Assembly (NCBI GenBank): GCA_019117525.1 | Contig: DWZO01000044.1 | Location: forward strand, 1-5,552 | Direction: 5' to 3' | DNA from: Allocoprobacillus merdigallinarum | Lineage (GTDB): Bacteria; Bacillota_I; Bacilli_A; Erysipelotrichales; Coprobacillaceae | DNA: 5,552 nt | Shown: one piece after another, positions 5,468-5,552 of the stretch | Layout: every line of letters begins with the position of its first letter | Numbering within the stretch: the first letter of the stretch is position 1 | Made by a program: the position numbers and the translations under genes | The notes under the pieces: model-generated | Seen by the model: only the letters and a program-made list of their open reading frames with translations | The model's database searches: none | What the model was told of the DNA's origin: nothing

Positions 5468-5509
5468 AAAACGACAATGATTATCTTTAATGATTATCAT
5501 TGTCGTTTT
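5468..5509. terminator. Long hairpin inside the right IS end, likely insulator/terminator
   Basis: AAAACGACAATGAT (5468-5481) pairs perfectly with ATCATTGTCGTTTT (5496-5509). After one T/T mismatch there are three more pairs, around a 6-base loop. On the minus strand the stem is followed by CTTTTTT; on the plus strand it ends in five T. It would stop transcription entering the IS from outside, and possibly transcription leaving toward merR. Confidence 0.65.
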
Positions 5510-5512
5510 TGG

Positions 5513-5518
5513 TATAAT
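5513..5518 (+). promoter_or_regulatory. -10 box of the right IS transposase
   Basis: TATAAT lies 3 bases after the hairpin and only 6 bases before a possible ATG. The -35 region would fall inside the hairpin arm (near ATGATT, 5490-5495). A start of transcription about 7 bases downstream would give a leaderless message or a start at the second ATG (5543). Confidence 0.4.
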
Positions 5519-5524
5519 TAGATT

Positions 5525-5552
5525 ATGGAATCTTTAAATTTTATGCAATCTA
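5525..5552 (+). CDS. Possible first codons of the right IS transposase (partial)
   Basis: The nine codons MESLNFMQS run from ATG 5525 to the window edge after an in-frame TAG at 5519. There is no Shine-Dalgarno sequence; an in-frame ATG at 5543 is an alternative start. The call rests on position behind the IS terminus, hairpin and -10 box, not on recognisable protein sequence. Confidence 0.35.

Larger units (their letters stand above)
5425..5552 (+). mobile_element. Left end of a second insertion sequence, cut by the right window edge
   Basis: GGGGCTGTAAC at about 5425 after an A-tract looks like an IS terminus. It is followed by a subterminal inverted repeat (ACGAA...TTCGT, 5434-5450), a long hairpin, a TATAAT box and a short open frame to the edge. 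The other end is not visible, so neither the terminal repeat nor a target duplication can be confirmed; the family is unknown, with ISL3- or IS1182-like as possibilities. The boundary is approximate. Confidence 0.5.

Overview
The window is AT-rich DNA with strong AAAGG(A/G)G-type ribosome binding sites and sigma-A-type TATAAT boxes. It carries a CcpA-type cre motif and PTS-like and ROK-like protein domains. This fits a low-GC Firmicute, most likely a gut-type Erysipelotrichia/Coprobacillaceae relative. That placement is inferred from style and gene content, not from a marker gene.

Layout from left to right. (1) Positions 1 to about 650 are one end of an insertion sequence read leftward: a 66-residue ORF whose stop overlaps the start (TAATG) of an IS4-type DDE transposase that runs off the left edge. 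(2) Positions 691-1272 hold a stand-alone 142-residue P-loop gene on the minus strand that closely resembles BrxF of type 3 BREX phage-defence systems. It has its own promoter, a cre-like site over the -35 region, a strong RBS and its own terminator. No other BREX gene is in the window. (3) Positions 1304-2716 encode an unusual fusion of an uncharacterised N-terminal region, a PTS EIIB (lactose/cellobiose-type) domain with its phospho-cysteine, and a degenerate ROK domain. (4) Positions 2837-3652 encode a Cof-type HAD-IIB phosphatase. (5) Positions 3761-4255, the only complete gene on the plus strand, encode a small Cys/His protein resembling DUF1284. (6) Positions 4273-5301 encode a MerR-type regulator with two transmembrane helices and a cytoplasmic tail, preceded by a textbook MerR promoter with a 19-bp spacer and an ACCTT-N11-AAGGT operator. 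(7) From about 5425 to the right edge lies the start of a second, different insertion sequence read rightward, with a long hairpin just upstream of its -10 box.

How the parts may relate: the EIIB-ROK fusion and the HAD phosphatase look like carbohydrate sensing and sugar-phosphate housekeeping, and each has its own transcription signals, so this is a row of single-gene units and not one operon. The brxF-like gene beside an IS suggests either the edge of a BREX island interrupted by the IS or a decayed remnant. The membrane-attached MerR protein probably controls its own promoter; any other target lies outside the window or was displaced by the right-hand IS. No gene-free stretch exceeds about 220 bases. 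No tRNA, rRNA, riboswitch or CRISPR array was recognised.
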